From positions 1 to 9,154 of the forward strand of contig WGFF01000187.1 of the NCBI GenBank assembly GCA_015492355.1: a stretch of 9,154 nt of DNA, in the 5' to 3' direction. Below the pieces are notes generated by a model. It searched no databases. It saw only the letters and a list, made by a program, of their open reading frames with translations, and was not told where the DNA came from. Positions 1-6,712 of the stretch are shown one piece after another. Every line of letters starts with the position of its first letter. Position 1 is the first letter of the stretch. The position numbers were made by a program, and so were the translations under genes. The stretch is from Deltaproteobacteria bacterium (GTDB lineage Bacteria; Desulfobacterota; GWC2-55-46; S146-73).

Positions 1-992
1 TCCCCTGCTGTATCTCGTGTTCTTGCCTTAGCCATTATAACGCCCAGAAGTCCCTTCCTCTTGATATCCATCTTTCTTACAGGTGGTTCAGATGGAGTAG
101 GAGAAGGTCTCTCTGGTAAGACAGTCTTTTCAGGCTCCACGGGAAAGGCGGTCTCCTTTTTCACCTCTACTGGTGGCTTTTCAGGTGGGACCTCCACAGG
201 CTCTTTCTTGGCAAGCTGGGTCAATTCCTCCTTCTTGGGCTCTGGTTTCTTATCTAACTTCTTTTTCTTTTCTTCTTTCTTCTGTTCTACCTTTTTCTTC
301 TCTTCCTTTTTGGGCTTTTCTTCTTTTTTCTTCTTTTCCTCCTTCTTTTTGAGCACCTGTTTTATAGATGCCTTGGGTGCCTTTTTCTGTGGAGGTTTTA
401 GTATCAGCTTTGCAAACCTTGGTGGTATCTTCTTTATCGCCTCGAGTGGCTCCTCTTCTTTCTTTATCTCTATGGAATTGATGTAATTTACAGCAGAGAA
501 GTTTATGGCAACGGTCATTACAAAGATAAAGAGAAAGGAATAGTCCTCCCTGGATATCCAGGGTCTTTTGAGTGCCCTCTCTACCCTTGCTCTCCTCTTT
601 CTGGGGACGACTATCTCTTTGTAGCCGAATGTAAAGGTATGGTCGTGTAATCTTAGTGTACAGGTCTCTTTTTCAGGCAGGGGCAGTAAATAGGATCTTC
701 CCTCCTTTAGTAAAAGCCCGAGTTTTATAAGCCCGTTGATAGAGATGGTTTCATCCCCGAGTCCTATAGTACCATCCACCCCTTCCGGCACCCTAAGATA
801 GTAGGAAGAACCCCTCTTCTCCACAAAACGGTACCTTCTGGGCATACCGGGTATGGACACCACGATATCGCATCGTGGGTCACTGCCCATGGTTAGACCA
901 CTGGGAGCCCATCCCAAGGATGGGTCAGGAAGTATATCCTTGGTCCTGCCGTCCCTTTGAAGGGTGATGAAGAAAACTCTCTTTTTACTCAC
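1..992 (-). CDS. FHA-like / TonB-like trans-envelope protein (AgmX/GltG type), partial
   Basis: Reading the minus strand from a GTG at 992 gives 330 uninterrupted codons that run off the left edge, so the C-terminus is missing. Residues about 5-125 form a small beta-rich domain containing GSDPRCDIVV (36-45), which resembles the FHA signature but lacks its phosphate-binding Arg. A basic stretch (130-143) precedes one membrane helix (about 152-170). Then follow a Lys/Glu/Pro-rich linker (about 175-305) typical of TonB-like proteins, and the motif RKGLLGVIMAKA (312-323), which I recall from AgmX/PglI-type proteins before their TonB-like C-terminal domain. Inferred topology: FHA-like head in the cytoplasm, linker in the periplasm, energised by the ExbB/ExbD genes immediately upstream. 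The GTG overlaps the preceding gene's stop by 8 bases and has no clear Shine-Dalgarno, suggesting coupled translation. An ATG at 890 is the alternative start but would cut into the FHA-like domain. Family assignment is from memory, not from a search. Confidence 0.8.
   Translation of the reverse strand, partial: MSKKRVFFITLQRDGRTKDILPDPSLGWAPSGLTMGSDPRCDIVVSIPGMPRRYRFVEKRGSSYYLRVPEGVDGTIGLGDETISINGLIKLGLLLKEGRSYLLPLPEKETCTLRLHDHTFTFGYKEIVVPRKRRARVERALKRPWISREDYSFLFIFVMTVAINFSAVNYINSIEIKKEEEPLEAIKKIPPRFAKLILKPPQKKAPKASIKQVLKKKEEKKKKEEKPKKEEKKKVEQKKEEKKKKLDKKPEPKKEELTQLAKKEPVEVPPEKPPVEVKKETAFPVEPEKTVLPERPSPTPSEPPVRKMDIKRKGLLGVIMAKARTRDTAG
315..350 (-). repeat. 36-base pure purine tract (coding strand) in the TonB-like linker
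   Basis: The plus strand is pyrimidine only for 36 bases, encoding mostly Lys and Glu in the periplasmic linker. Several similar, shorter runs flank it (about 240-310). Such tracts can slip during replication and change linker length without harm if whole codons are gained or lost. No longer repeat unit is evident. Confidence 0.6.
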
Positions 993-1479
993 GGGAATAA
1001 ACCGCAAGTGCGATACTGTTGTACCCTGCCTGTCCGCACGTGAACATGACCTTCTCCAGCACAACAAAAGGAATCCTCCTGTCTCCCTGTATCAGCACCT
1101 CACCTGTAAACTTTACTGCAGGGTTGTTTCTGGCAATAAATTCTGTCTTCTGTGCGCTCTTGTTGAGGGCATCCAGAAGGGGCTTTATCAGGAGATCCTT
1201 CCCCTTGAGCACACCATCAAGGTCGCTTACCTTGACACCATCCACTATAATCGCATCCGTACTTATCTGGACTATGAGCCTCATCCTCGGTGTCTCCCTG
1301 GAGGTGGACACAGGCAGTCTCAGCTTGGGATCAACGGCAAGTATGTCTCCCTCTGCTGAATAACTCTTAAGCAGGAAGAGAAGGATTATGGTAAAGATAT
1401 CCATGAGTGAAGTAATGGTAAGTGTACCGGGCCTGGGTTTCTGTCTGTTTCGCTTTCTTTTTGAAGGAGGAAACGGCAT
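985..1479 (-). CDS. ExbD/TolR-family motor subunit with the conserved membrane Asp
   Basis: A 164-residue ExbD/TolR-family protein. It has a short basic cytoplasmic tail (1-17), one membrane helix (about 20-40) reading LTITSLMDIFTIILLFLLKS with the proton-carrying Asp at residue 27, and a periplasmic domain. That domain contains QISTDAIIVDG (71-81) and EVLIQGDRRIPF (127-138), both matching the usual ExbD/TolR strand motifs, and ends with VMFTCGQAGY (144-153). In this family two ExbD chains sit inside an ExbB pentamer, and the Asp couples proton flow to movement. The helix wording resembles the ExbD proteins of Agl/Glt-type clusters more than classical TolR or ExbD. The ATG follows the previous stop by 6 bases, and the ribosome site AAAGGA overlaps that stop. 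It is paired with a paralogue just upstream that lacks the Asp. Family assignment is secure; the partner protein is inferred from the neighbours. Confidence 0.93.
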   Translation of the reverse strand: MPFPPSKRKRNRQKPRPGTLTITSLMDIFTIILLFLLKSYSAEGDILAVDPKLRLPVSTSRETPRMRLIVQISTDAIIVDGVKVSDLDGVLKGKDLLIKPLLDALNKSAQKTEFIARNNPAVKFTGEVLIQGDRRIPFVVLEKVMFTCGQAGYNSIALAVYSRE

Positions 1480-1485
1480 AGTCCT

Positions 1486-1968
1486 TTACCTGTTCTCTCC
1501 AAGGGATACAAAAGGAAAGAGCTCTCTTCTCTTGCCATCTACTGTTTCCCTTGTTGTGTCCATCACCTTGACAACCGTGTCGTATGAAACATGTGGTTCA
1601 AAGAGAAGTATTACTTCCTTCTTATCAGGGTATTTATCCTTGAGTTTGATGAGTTCCTCTGTGAGTCCTTTATAGTCGAGCCGGTCTTTTATCCTGGGGA
1701 CAACCTTTCCTTTGCCTATACCATCGAGTTCAAAACCCTTTTTTGTTATCTTTACTATGAGTACCTCAGGTACATCCTCATCTGTGTTTTCTTCCGCCTG
1801 TGCCTGATCTTCCTGTGGCAGTAGAATATCTATAATGGCGGTCTTGGCGAATACCGCTGTAAGGAGCAGGAAGGGTATGACTATGACAAATACATTCATC
1901 ACAGGAATAAGGTTGAGTTCCTGTCCTATGCTCGTATGGTGTCTCCTTTTACTCGGTCTGAATGCCAC
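1486..1968 (-). CDS. ExbD/TolR-family paralogue with Asn in place of the membrane Asp
   Basis: A 160-residue protein with ExbD/TolR architecture: basic tail (1-12), one membrane helix (about 19-41) and a periplasmic domain containing EVLIVKITKKGFELDG (68-83). The helix reads LNLIPVMNVFVIVIPFLLL. It aligns with the family pattern LNLIPLIDV, but residue 25 is Asn (codon AAT, complement of 1894-1896) where the proton-binding Asp normally lies. A second Pro (32) lies mid-helix. A 15-residue acidic stretch (53-67) follows the helix. The start is GTG, chosen because a perfect AGGAGG lies 4 bases upstream. It overlaps the end of the TolQ-like gene by 20 bases, so production is probably coupled. I infer that it forms a mixed dimer with the Asp-bearing paralogue downstream, giving a stator with one protonatable side chain, or that it is a structural subunit. 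Asn variants may be normal in this subfamily. Confidence 0.9.
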   Translation of the reverse strand: MAFRPSKRRHHTSIGQELNLIPVMNVFVIVIPFLLLTAVFAKTAIIDILLPQEDQAQAEENTDEDVPEVLIVKITKKGFELDGIGKGKVVPRIKDRLDYKGLTEELIKLKDKYPDKKEVILLFEPHVSYDTVVKVMDTTRETVDGKRRELFPFVSLGENR

Positions 1969-2587
1969 CTTTCCTCCTCGTAAGGGTGTTTATGAGTTTT
2001 ACAGAGAACTCGTCTATCTCATCTATAATCCTGTGAGCCTTTGCCTGGAGTATGGCATGCATACCGAGCATCGGTATTGCCACTATCAGACCAAAGGCTG
2101 TTGTGTACAGGGCGATGGATATACCCCCTGCAAGGAGCGCTGCCTTCTGTGAGGGGTCTGCACCACCCACAGCAGAGAATGCCTGTATCAACCCCTGGAT
2201 AGTACCGAGGAGACCAAGGAGTGTCGCTATGTTGGCAAGGGTTACAAGATAGGGAATCCTCTTGTCCACAGCGGGTATTATCTCAAGGGTCACCTCATCT
2301 ATTGCATTCTGTATCTCCTTTTCGGATCCGTGTGATACAGATATGCCAGTATAGAGCACCTTAAGAAGGGGAGCCTTTGAACCATTGCACAGCTCCTTTG
2401 CCTTATCTATATCGCCATCCTGAAGGAAACCACTTACCTTCTTCCACAGCGCCCTGGCATCCACGTTGTATCGGAATATCAAAACCAGTACACGCTCGAC
2501 AATTATAGATAGACCGAGCACGAATACAGCAAGGATGAAATACATGAATATTCCACCGTCCTTGAAAAAGGCTGCAACACTCTCCAT
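1949..2587 (-). CDS. MotA/TolQ/ExbB-family proton channel subunit
   Basis: A 212-residue inner-membrane protein with the standard three-helix TolQ/ExbB layout: helix 1 about 14-36, a cytoplasmic loop about 40-110, helix 2 about 112-136 and helix 3 about 150-178. Signature stretches are LLGLLGTIQGLIQAF (123-137) in helix 2 and ALYTTAFGLIVAIP (159-172) in helix 3. The two channel-lining threonines known from ExbB/TolQ appear conserved (Thr129 and Thr163). The Glu of the classical helix-3 motif GIAEAL is Ile158 here (GISIAL). It would form the pentameric ring around the two ExbD-type helices encoded just downstream and use the proton motive force to move them. The ATG has an AGGAGG 8 bases upstream that lies in a small hairpin with the previous gene's stop codon. 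Family call is firm; whether it is the AglR/TolQ-like member of a Glt-type machine is inferred from the operon. Confidence 0.95.
   Translation of the reverse strand: MESVAAFFKDGGIFMYFILAVFVLGLSIIVERVLVLIFRYNVDARALWKKVSGFLQDGDIDKAKELCNGSKAPLLKVLYTGISVSHGSEKEIQNAIDEVTLEIIPAVDKRIPYLVTLANIATLLGLLGTIQGLIQAFSAVGGADPSQKAALLAGGISIALYTTAFGLIVAIPMLGMHAILQAKAHRIIDEIDEFSVKLINTLTRRKGGIQTE
1972..1977 (-). promoter_or_regulatory. Strong Shine-Dalgarno that decides the GTG start at 1968
   Basis: The transcript reads CGAGGAGGAAAG immediately before the GTG, a consensus AGGAGG at ideal spacing. It lies inside the coding sequence of the TolQ-like gene. It supports the GTG as a real start even though GTG is not the commonest initiator. 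Confidence 0.7.
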
Positions 2588-2591
2588 AAAA

Positions 2592-2607
2592 CCTACCTCC
2601 TTGTAGG
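2592..2607 (-). promoter_or_regulatory. Hairpin holding the ribosome site of the TolQ-like gene
   Basis: On the transcript the bases read CCTAC-AAGGAG-GTAGG. This is a 5-base-pair stem whose 6-base loop holds most of the Shine-Dalgarno sequence; the stop codon TAG of the small upstream gene forms part of the 3' arm. A ribosome finishing the small gene would melt the stem and expose the site. The pairing is seen directly. The coupling role is inference, and a 5-base-pair stem is weak. Confidence 0.4.
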
Positions 2608-2856
2608 ATTGGTAATCTTAAATTCCTTTACCAATCTCTCTGGATAGACTGGTTGTAGTATATCGTTGATAAAACTCTTCTCTGAAAGGTCTTCCTTCCA
2701 GACCCTCGCCCTCGGGACTATAAATATAATACGGGGCTTTTCAACAGTGCCTTCTATCTTTATGGTTCTTTCAACTACCTCCTTGTACTCCCCTCCATCG
2801 ACACTATATGGAAGTAACACAAGGAGTATCATCAGCACAACTACCCTGAGCCTCAT
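2593..2856 (-). CDS. Small exported protein, conserved-looking, unknown function
   Basis: An 87-residue protein. A longer reading frame extends upstream to 2904. The ATG at 2856 is preferred because it overlaps the previous stop as ATGA, has GGGAGG 7 bases upstream, and starts directly at a signal peptide (basic MRLR, then hydrophobic residues about 5-17). The mature part is a short lysine/arginine-rich chain with the block VEKPRIIFIVPRARVWKEDL (38-57), then SFINDILQPVYPERL. I do not recognise a named family, although this block looks like one conserved in similar TPR-ExbB-ExbD clusters. With no membrane helix beyond the signal, it is probably periplasmic. Its tight placement between the TPR lipoprotein and the channel subunit suggests a structural or adaptor role in the same complex. 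The signal could instead act as an uncleaved anchor. Confidence 0.75.
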   Translation of the reverse strand: MRLRVVVLMILLVLLPYSVDGGEYKEVVERTIKIEGTVEKPRIIFIVPRARVWKEDLSEKSFINDILQPVYPERLVKEFKITNPTRR

Positions 2857-3827
2857 CTCCGTGCCTCCCTGAGTCTTAGACGTGCCTTTACCACCTCTAT
2901 CCATCCCCGCACCTCTTCATCCCTCTCCCCGCCCCTTTCCACATAAGCCAAGTAGTTCTCGAGTGCCTTTTCAAGGTCCCCCATGTATATCTCATAGATA
3001 ATACCCATATTCCTGTAGGGATATGGATTGGATGGATCCCTTTTCGCTATCTCCTCGAAGAGTTCGAGTGCCTTTTCATACTCACCGAGTTTAAGGAGTG
3101 CCTGTGCCCTGTATGTGAGTACCCTATCTGTATATTCATCAAGGGTCTCCAGCTCAAGCCTTGCCCCCCTGTAATCACCCCTTTTATACAGAAGAAGCCC
3201 CTTGTTGTAGCGCACCGTTTCATTCGATGGGTCTATCCTTTCTGATTCAAGCAGATACCTGCCAGCCCTATCTGTATCACCATGCCTTATATAGATACCT
3301 GCAAGATTGGTAAGGATAGGTAGAGACCTCTCGTATCCAAGACCCTTCTTCAAAACAGCCTCTGCCTTTTCATCCCTTCCTGTTGCCATGTATACTATTC
3401 CGAGGGCATTGTATATCCATGCTGGTGAGCCACCCCTTTTGAGTGCCATGTGGAGTGCCTCCTCTGCCATCTCCATCTGTCCGAGTCTCATGTGAATAAT
3501 AGCCATGTTGTAGTATGGCTCCCATAGCTCTGGAGCAAGTTCTGTAACCTTGCTGTAAAACCTGAGGGCATCCTCTGGATGGTCCTCTGTATTTGCCATG
3601 GCTGTATCGAAGAGTGTCACTATGTTCTTCCATCTTTCGAGCCCTTCATCAACAGTGATGGTCTCCTGGTGCTCATCCCCTGTGTCCTCATGAGGTGGTG
3701 ATGGCAACTGCTCGATGGTTTCAGGGGCAGGCACATCTACCATGGTACTCTCCTTGGGTGGATGTGCACAACCCAGGACAGTAAGGACCATGAACAGTAT
3801 CACACTGTTAAAGACCCCGTATCTCAT
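2853..3827 (-). CDS. TPR-repeat lipoprotein (AglT-like)
   Basis: A 324-residue protein. The ATG at 3827 is preferred over an in-frame TTG at 3920 because it begins a lipoprotein signal peptide: MRYG, a hydrophobic core and the lipobox VLGC with Cys20. Ala follows the Cys, not Asp, so outer-membrane sorting is likely by the E. coli rule. A Pro/Glu-rich, disordered-looking tether (about 22-60) leads into about seven tetratricopeptide repeats (about 70-300), for example PYYNMAIIHMRLGQMEMAEE and YNALGIVYMATGRDEKAEAV. The C-terminus is a charged helix rich in Arg. TPR proteins bind partner proteins, so this is probably a periplasmic docking or assembly factor for the motor genes downstream. It resembles the AglT-type TPR lipoproteins of gliding clusters, a resemblance recalled rather than tested. 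Ribosome site is mediocre: GAGAGG about 12 bases upstream. Its stop overlaps the next start by 4 bases. Confidence 0.85.
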   Translation of the reverse strand: MRYGVFNSVILFMVLTVLGCAHPPKESTMVDVPAPETIEQLPSPPHEDTGDEHQETITVDEGLERWKNIVTLFDTAMANTEDHPEDALRFYSKVTELAPELWEPYYNMAIIHMRLGQMEMAEEALHMALKRGGSPAWIYNALGIVYMATGRDEKAEAVLKKGLGYERSLPILTNLAGIYIRHGDTDRAGRYLLESERIDPSNETVRYNKGLLLYKRGDYRGARLELETLDEYTDRVLTYRAQALLKLGEYEKALELFEEIAKRDPSNPYPYRNMGIIYEIYMGDLEKALENYLAYVERGGERDEEVRGWIEVVKARLRLREARR

Positions 3828-3947
3828 CTCTACCAAAAACCTCTCTGTGAAACCATGAGCCAGCAGAAACCAAATTAGCCCTTGTCCCTGGTATGGCTCA
3901 TCCAGAGACCACTTTTTCAAGCATTTAGATACCTGAATCCTATAGTT
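3828..3947 (-). other. 120-base gap with an interrupted inverted repeat
   Basis: This is the only sizeable non-coding gap in the operon. It contains an 8-base inverted repeat, ATGAGCCA and TGGCTCAT (3855-3862 and 3894-3901), with an inner ACCA/TGGT pair, which could fold on the transcript. There is no U-run after it, so it does not look like a terminator. A TTGAAA near 3915-3920 has no convincing -10 partner at the right distance. The stretch could be translated as a 31-residue N-terminal extension of the TPR lipoprotein from the TTG at 3920, but that would bury the lipoprotein signal. Confidence 0.35.
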
Positions 3948-6710
3948 TCATCTATACTCCAGTGTAACCGGCTCTGGATAGATGAAAAATGGCTCCACAT
4001 CCACCATGGCAAAGTCCCTCTTGTAAAGGGCTGGTCTCAGGTACGCAAGCCTCTGTACCGTCTTTTCAACCCATTCATCGTACAGACGGTACTCCCTTGC
4101 AACCCTCAGTACGTTCTCATAAGCCTTTACAGCCTTCTCCTCGTACGGATATGCCCTTTCCTCGAGGAGAAAGTTGTATTCCTCCAGTTCTTCCTCGCTC
4201 AGGTCCGATGGTCTCTCAGATTGAATAATGGAATCCCTGTAATTTTCAAGCAATCTACCTATCTGAAAGAATATTTCGGGCATGAACTCTGCCACACCGT
4301 ACTCTGCAAGCTCTGTATATTCATTGAGCAGGACATTTAGGAGTTCGGTCTTTGTTCTGAGGGTCTCCTCAAAGGGCTGTACGAGTCTTGTATCGAGATA
4401 CTCAACCTGTCTTTCCTTTATAAGATGGAGCCCTGCCTTCACCACATACCTGTCATCCACCATGCCCTTGAGCTCAAAGAGCTGTCCAAAGGTCTCGAGC
4501 CCTTCCTTTTTCTTTCCCATCTTCAACTGTATCTCACCGAGCCTGGAGAGTACCTCTCCCCTGTCCTTTATGGATATATCGCCCCTTGAGAGGTATCTCT
4601 TAAAAATCTCCTCTGCCATGCTGTACTCCTGGTTGTTCTCATAGAGTATACCTGCTGCCAGAAGGAGACTGCTGGATTTCGTCCCGTCAGTTACAAGGGT
4701 CGATGCTGAGGTGTAGTACCTTGCGGACTCAAGTGGTGCCTTGTCCTCGAGTTCCTTGCCTGCGCTGACAAGGAGGGATACCACACTGGTGGAGCCAGGA
4801 TACGACCTTTTAAGAAGGTCTATCAGTCTATCGAATCCCGTGAAATCACCTGTCTGGATATATATCTGTCCTGCCCTTACGAGTGATGCCTCTGCCAGCT
4901 GTGAGTCTGGCAGTATTTTATGTACCTCTATGAACCTCTCTGTGGCATCCACAAAGCCACCCCTTTTGAGAGAATCCTCTCCTATCATGTAGTTGAGTTC
5001 TGCAAGCCTCTGCCTGAAGGATGGATCATCGGATATATCCACAAGCCTCCTGTAGGTCTTTTCTGCCTCCACCACGTCTCCCTCAGCAAGGTAGAGTTCA
5101 GCAATCCTCTTGTAGGTCTCAACAGGCTTATCCTCAATAAGAGGTTTCAATACCTCCCTTGCCTTGTCGTACTTGTCAATACCTATGTACATATCCGACA
5201 GTCTGAGAAGCACCCTTTCCAGCCTGTTCTCCTTACGGAATCCTTCCATGTAGGTGTTGACTATCCTTTCTGCGGACTGGACCGTCTCTTCTCTGTCGAG
5301 TGTGTATTCATGGAACATGGCTTCGTAGGTAAGAAAGATGGAATAGGCTATTTCTGTCCTTTCAGGACCATCTGGATATAGGGAGATGGTCTTTTCGTAC
5401 TCAGCCACAGCCTCATCGAACCTACGCATATCGAACAATGCCTCTGCAAGAAGGAGGTTTACCTCCTTGACCTGCGGGTACTCAGGGAAGGAGGCAAGGA
5501 ATACCCTGTATCCCTTCACAGCCCTTCTGAGGTCATCATAGTCGTCGTTCTTCCTACCCCTTATGTGGAACTCCTTGGACGCTGATACAGTGACCCTTGC
5601 AATGAGTTCATCCACCTCCCTGTAACCTTCAGGGTATCTATCCCTGTACCACTTGGTTGTGGGATTGAACCCTACAACGATCTGCCACCTTTTTTTGAGG
5701 GCAGACTCACTGTCGTCCAGCCTTTCGTGGAGCTGGGCTATCTGTTCATACAGAAATGGCAGGTAGGCAATACCAGGGAACAGTCTTTCCATGGCACTGT
5801 ACACCACCAGGGCTTCTCTGTAGCGTGTCTCCTCAACGAGTCTGTCACCGAGTTTTTTCAACACCACAGGGGTGTATCTTCTCAATCCCTTTGATTCTAT
5901 ATATTCCACTGCCTCTTCCATGCTCTTGAAGTGGGCAAGGCTCATTACAATACCAGAGAGTGCCTCGTCTCTCAATGCGCTTCTTCTCTGTCTCTCTTCC
6001 TCTGGCATCCTGTCCATAACACGCATGTAGAGGTCTACCGCCTTCTCAAACTCATCGAGCTTGTAATAGACCCAGGCAAGCTTATACATAGCCTTCTCGT
6101 AGAAGACCGAATGGGGGAAGTCCATGACCATGATATAGGAATCCATCGCCTCCTTGAGCTGTCCTGTTTCGAAGTAGAACTCTCCGAGCCTGAAACATAC
6201 CTCTACAAAGTAGGTGCTCTTTGGATAGTTTTCAATGAGCTCCTCAAACACCTCAACCGCCTCATCCAGCCTGCCCTCTTCATAGAGGGCGTAACCAAGG
6301 GCATAGCGTATGGCATCAGCCATCCTCCCGTAACGATACCTGCTGGCAAGTTTCCTAAAATTCTCAACGAGGGAGGTATAGTCCTGTACAGGATGGGGTG
6401 GTTCCTCCTCAATGAGCCCTTTGTTGTAGAGCTCAATCTTCTTTTCGTATTTATCCATCTCCCTCTTAAAAAGTATCTCCTTTGCCTCGAAATAGCCCTC
6501 TGTAAGCCTCATCAGTGTATACAGGGAAAAGTCCTTGTGATCTATGAGCCTTATGTAGCCTTCCCATTGTCTTATCTTCCGCATGACCTCTTTAAGGACC
6601 TTGTCCTCCTTGGCTACTTTTGTATCTTTTATCTCCTTTTTCTCCACCATCGTCTGACAGGAGTAAAAAAGAGGAAAGAGGATCAAAACTATCAAAAGCC
6701 CCTTTTTCAT
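3948..6710 (-). CDS. Large TPR-repeat lipoprotein
   Basis: A 920-residue protein that starts with a lipoprotein signal (MKKG, a hydrophobic stretch, then LFYSC with Cys18). The residues before the Cys (Phe-Tyr-Ser) are bulkier than the usual lipobox, so lipidation is likely but not certain. Gln follows the Cys, consistent with outer-membrane sorting. After a lysine-rich linker (about 23-50) almost the whole chain is helical repeat. Clear TPR-like units lie at about 130-237, 290-345, 395-447, 505-635 and 685-750, for example AIRYALGYALYEEGRLDEAV and YKLAWVYYKLDEFEKAVDLY. The C-terminal segment around AYPYEEKAVKAYENVLR and YDEWVEKTVQRLAYLRP (853-893) resembles the end of large TPR proteins in deltaproteobacterial Agl/Glt-type clusters, in my recollection. 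Likely role: extended periplasmic scaffold joining outer membrane and motor. It starts 2 bases after the previous stop, with no strong ribosome site, so translation is probably coupled. Confidence 0.87.
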   Translation of the reverse strand: MKKGLLIVLILFPLFYSCQTMVEKKEIKDTKVAKEDKVLKEVMRKIRQWEGYIRLIDHKDFSLYTLMRLTEGYFEAKEILFKREMDKYEKKIELYNKGLIEEEPPHPVQDYTSLVENFRKLASRYRYGRMADAIRYALGYALYEEGRLDEAVEVFEELIENYPKSTYFVEVCFRLGEFYFETGQLKEAMDSYIMVMDFPHSVFYEKAMYKLAWVYYKLDEFEKAVDLYMRVMDRMPEEERQRRSALRDEALSGIVMSLAHFKSMEEAVEYIESKGLRRYTPVVLKKLGDRLVEETRYREALVVYSAMERLFPGIAYLPFLYEQIAQLHERLDDSESALKKRWQIVVGFNPTTKWYRDRYPEGYREVDELIARVTVSASKEFHIRGRKNDDYDDLRRAVKGYRVFLASFPEYPQVKEVNLLLAEALFDMRRFDEAVAEYEKTISLYPDGPERTEIAYSIFLTYEAMFHEYTLDREETVQSAERIVNTYMEGFRKENRLERVLLRLSDMYIGIDKYDKAREVLKPLIEDKPVETYKRIAELYLAEGDVVEAEKTYRRLVDISDDPSFRQRLAELNYMIGEDSLKRGGFVDATERFIEVHKILPDSQLAEASLVRAGQIYIQTGDFTGFDRLIDLLKRSYPGSTSVVSLLVSAGKELEDKAPLESARYYTSASTLVTDGTKSSSLLLAAGILYENNQEYSMAEEIFKRYLSRGDISIKDRGEVLSRLGEIQLKMGKKKEGLETFGQLFELKGMVDDRYVVKAGLHLIKERQVEYLDTRLVQPFEETLRTKTELLNVLLNEYTELAEYGVAEFMPEIFFQIGRLLENYRDSIIQSERPSDLSEEELEEYNFLLEERAYPYEEKAVKAYENVLRVAREYRLYDEWVEKTVQRLAYLRPALYKRDFAMVDVEPFFIYPEPVTLEYR

Positions 6711-6712
6711 CC

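Noticed and set aside
323..329. AAAAAAG slippery heptamer on the coding strand
   Set aside because: The codon boundaries in the gene do not match the phase needed for programmed -1 frameshifting, and no frame change is required to read the gene.
61..486. Plus-strand Ser/Phe/Gly-rich frame
   Set aside because: It is the complement of the Lys/Glu-rich TonB-like linker; AAG/GAA codons read backwards give Ser/Phe.
908..924. 7-base-pair hairpin (CCCATCC, 3-base loop, GGATGGG)
   Set aside because: It lies within the coding sequence soon after the GTG start, has no U-run and no supporting context, so it is probably incidental.
964..1359. Plus-strand frame starting MMKKTLFLLTG with a GAAGGG-like ribosome site and a signal-like N-terminus
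   Set aside because: It is antisense to the ExbD-family gene, and the rest of the frame has no protein-like structure. The signal-like start comes from the complement of the junction between two coding genes.
2857..2904. 16-residue N-terminal extension of the small exported protein
   Set aside because: The extension would be hydrophilic ahead of a signal peptide and would overlap the previous gene by over 50 bases, while the internal ATG has both a ribosome site and an ATGA overlap.
2958..3077. Repeated 15-base string tcgagtgccttttca in the TPR lipoprotein gene
   Set aside because: It encodes the same EKALE-type TPR helix in two repeats; protein repeat structure explains it without a separate DNA element.
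3894..3920. Possible internal promoter (TTGAAA)
   Set aside because: No acceptable -10 box at 16-18 bases; a single hexamer is not enough.
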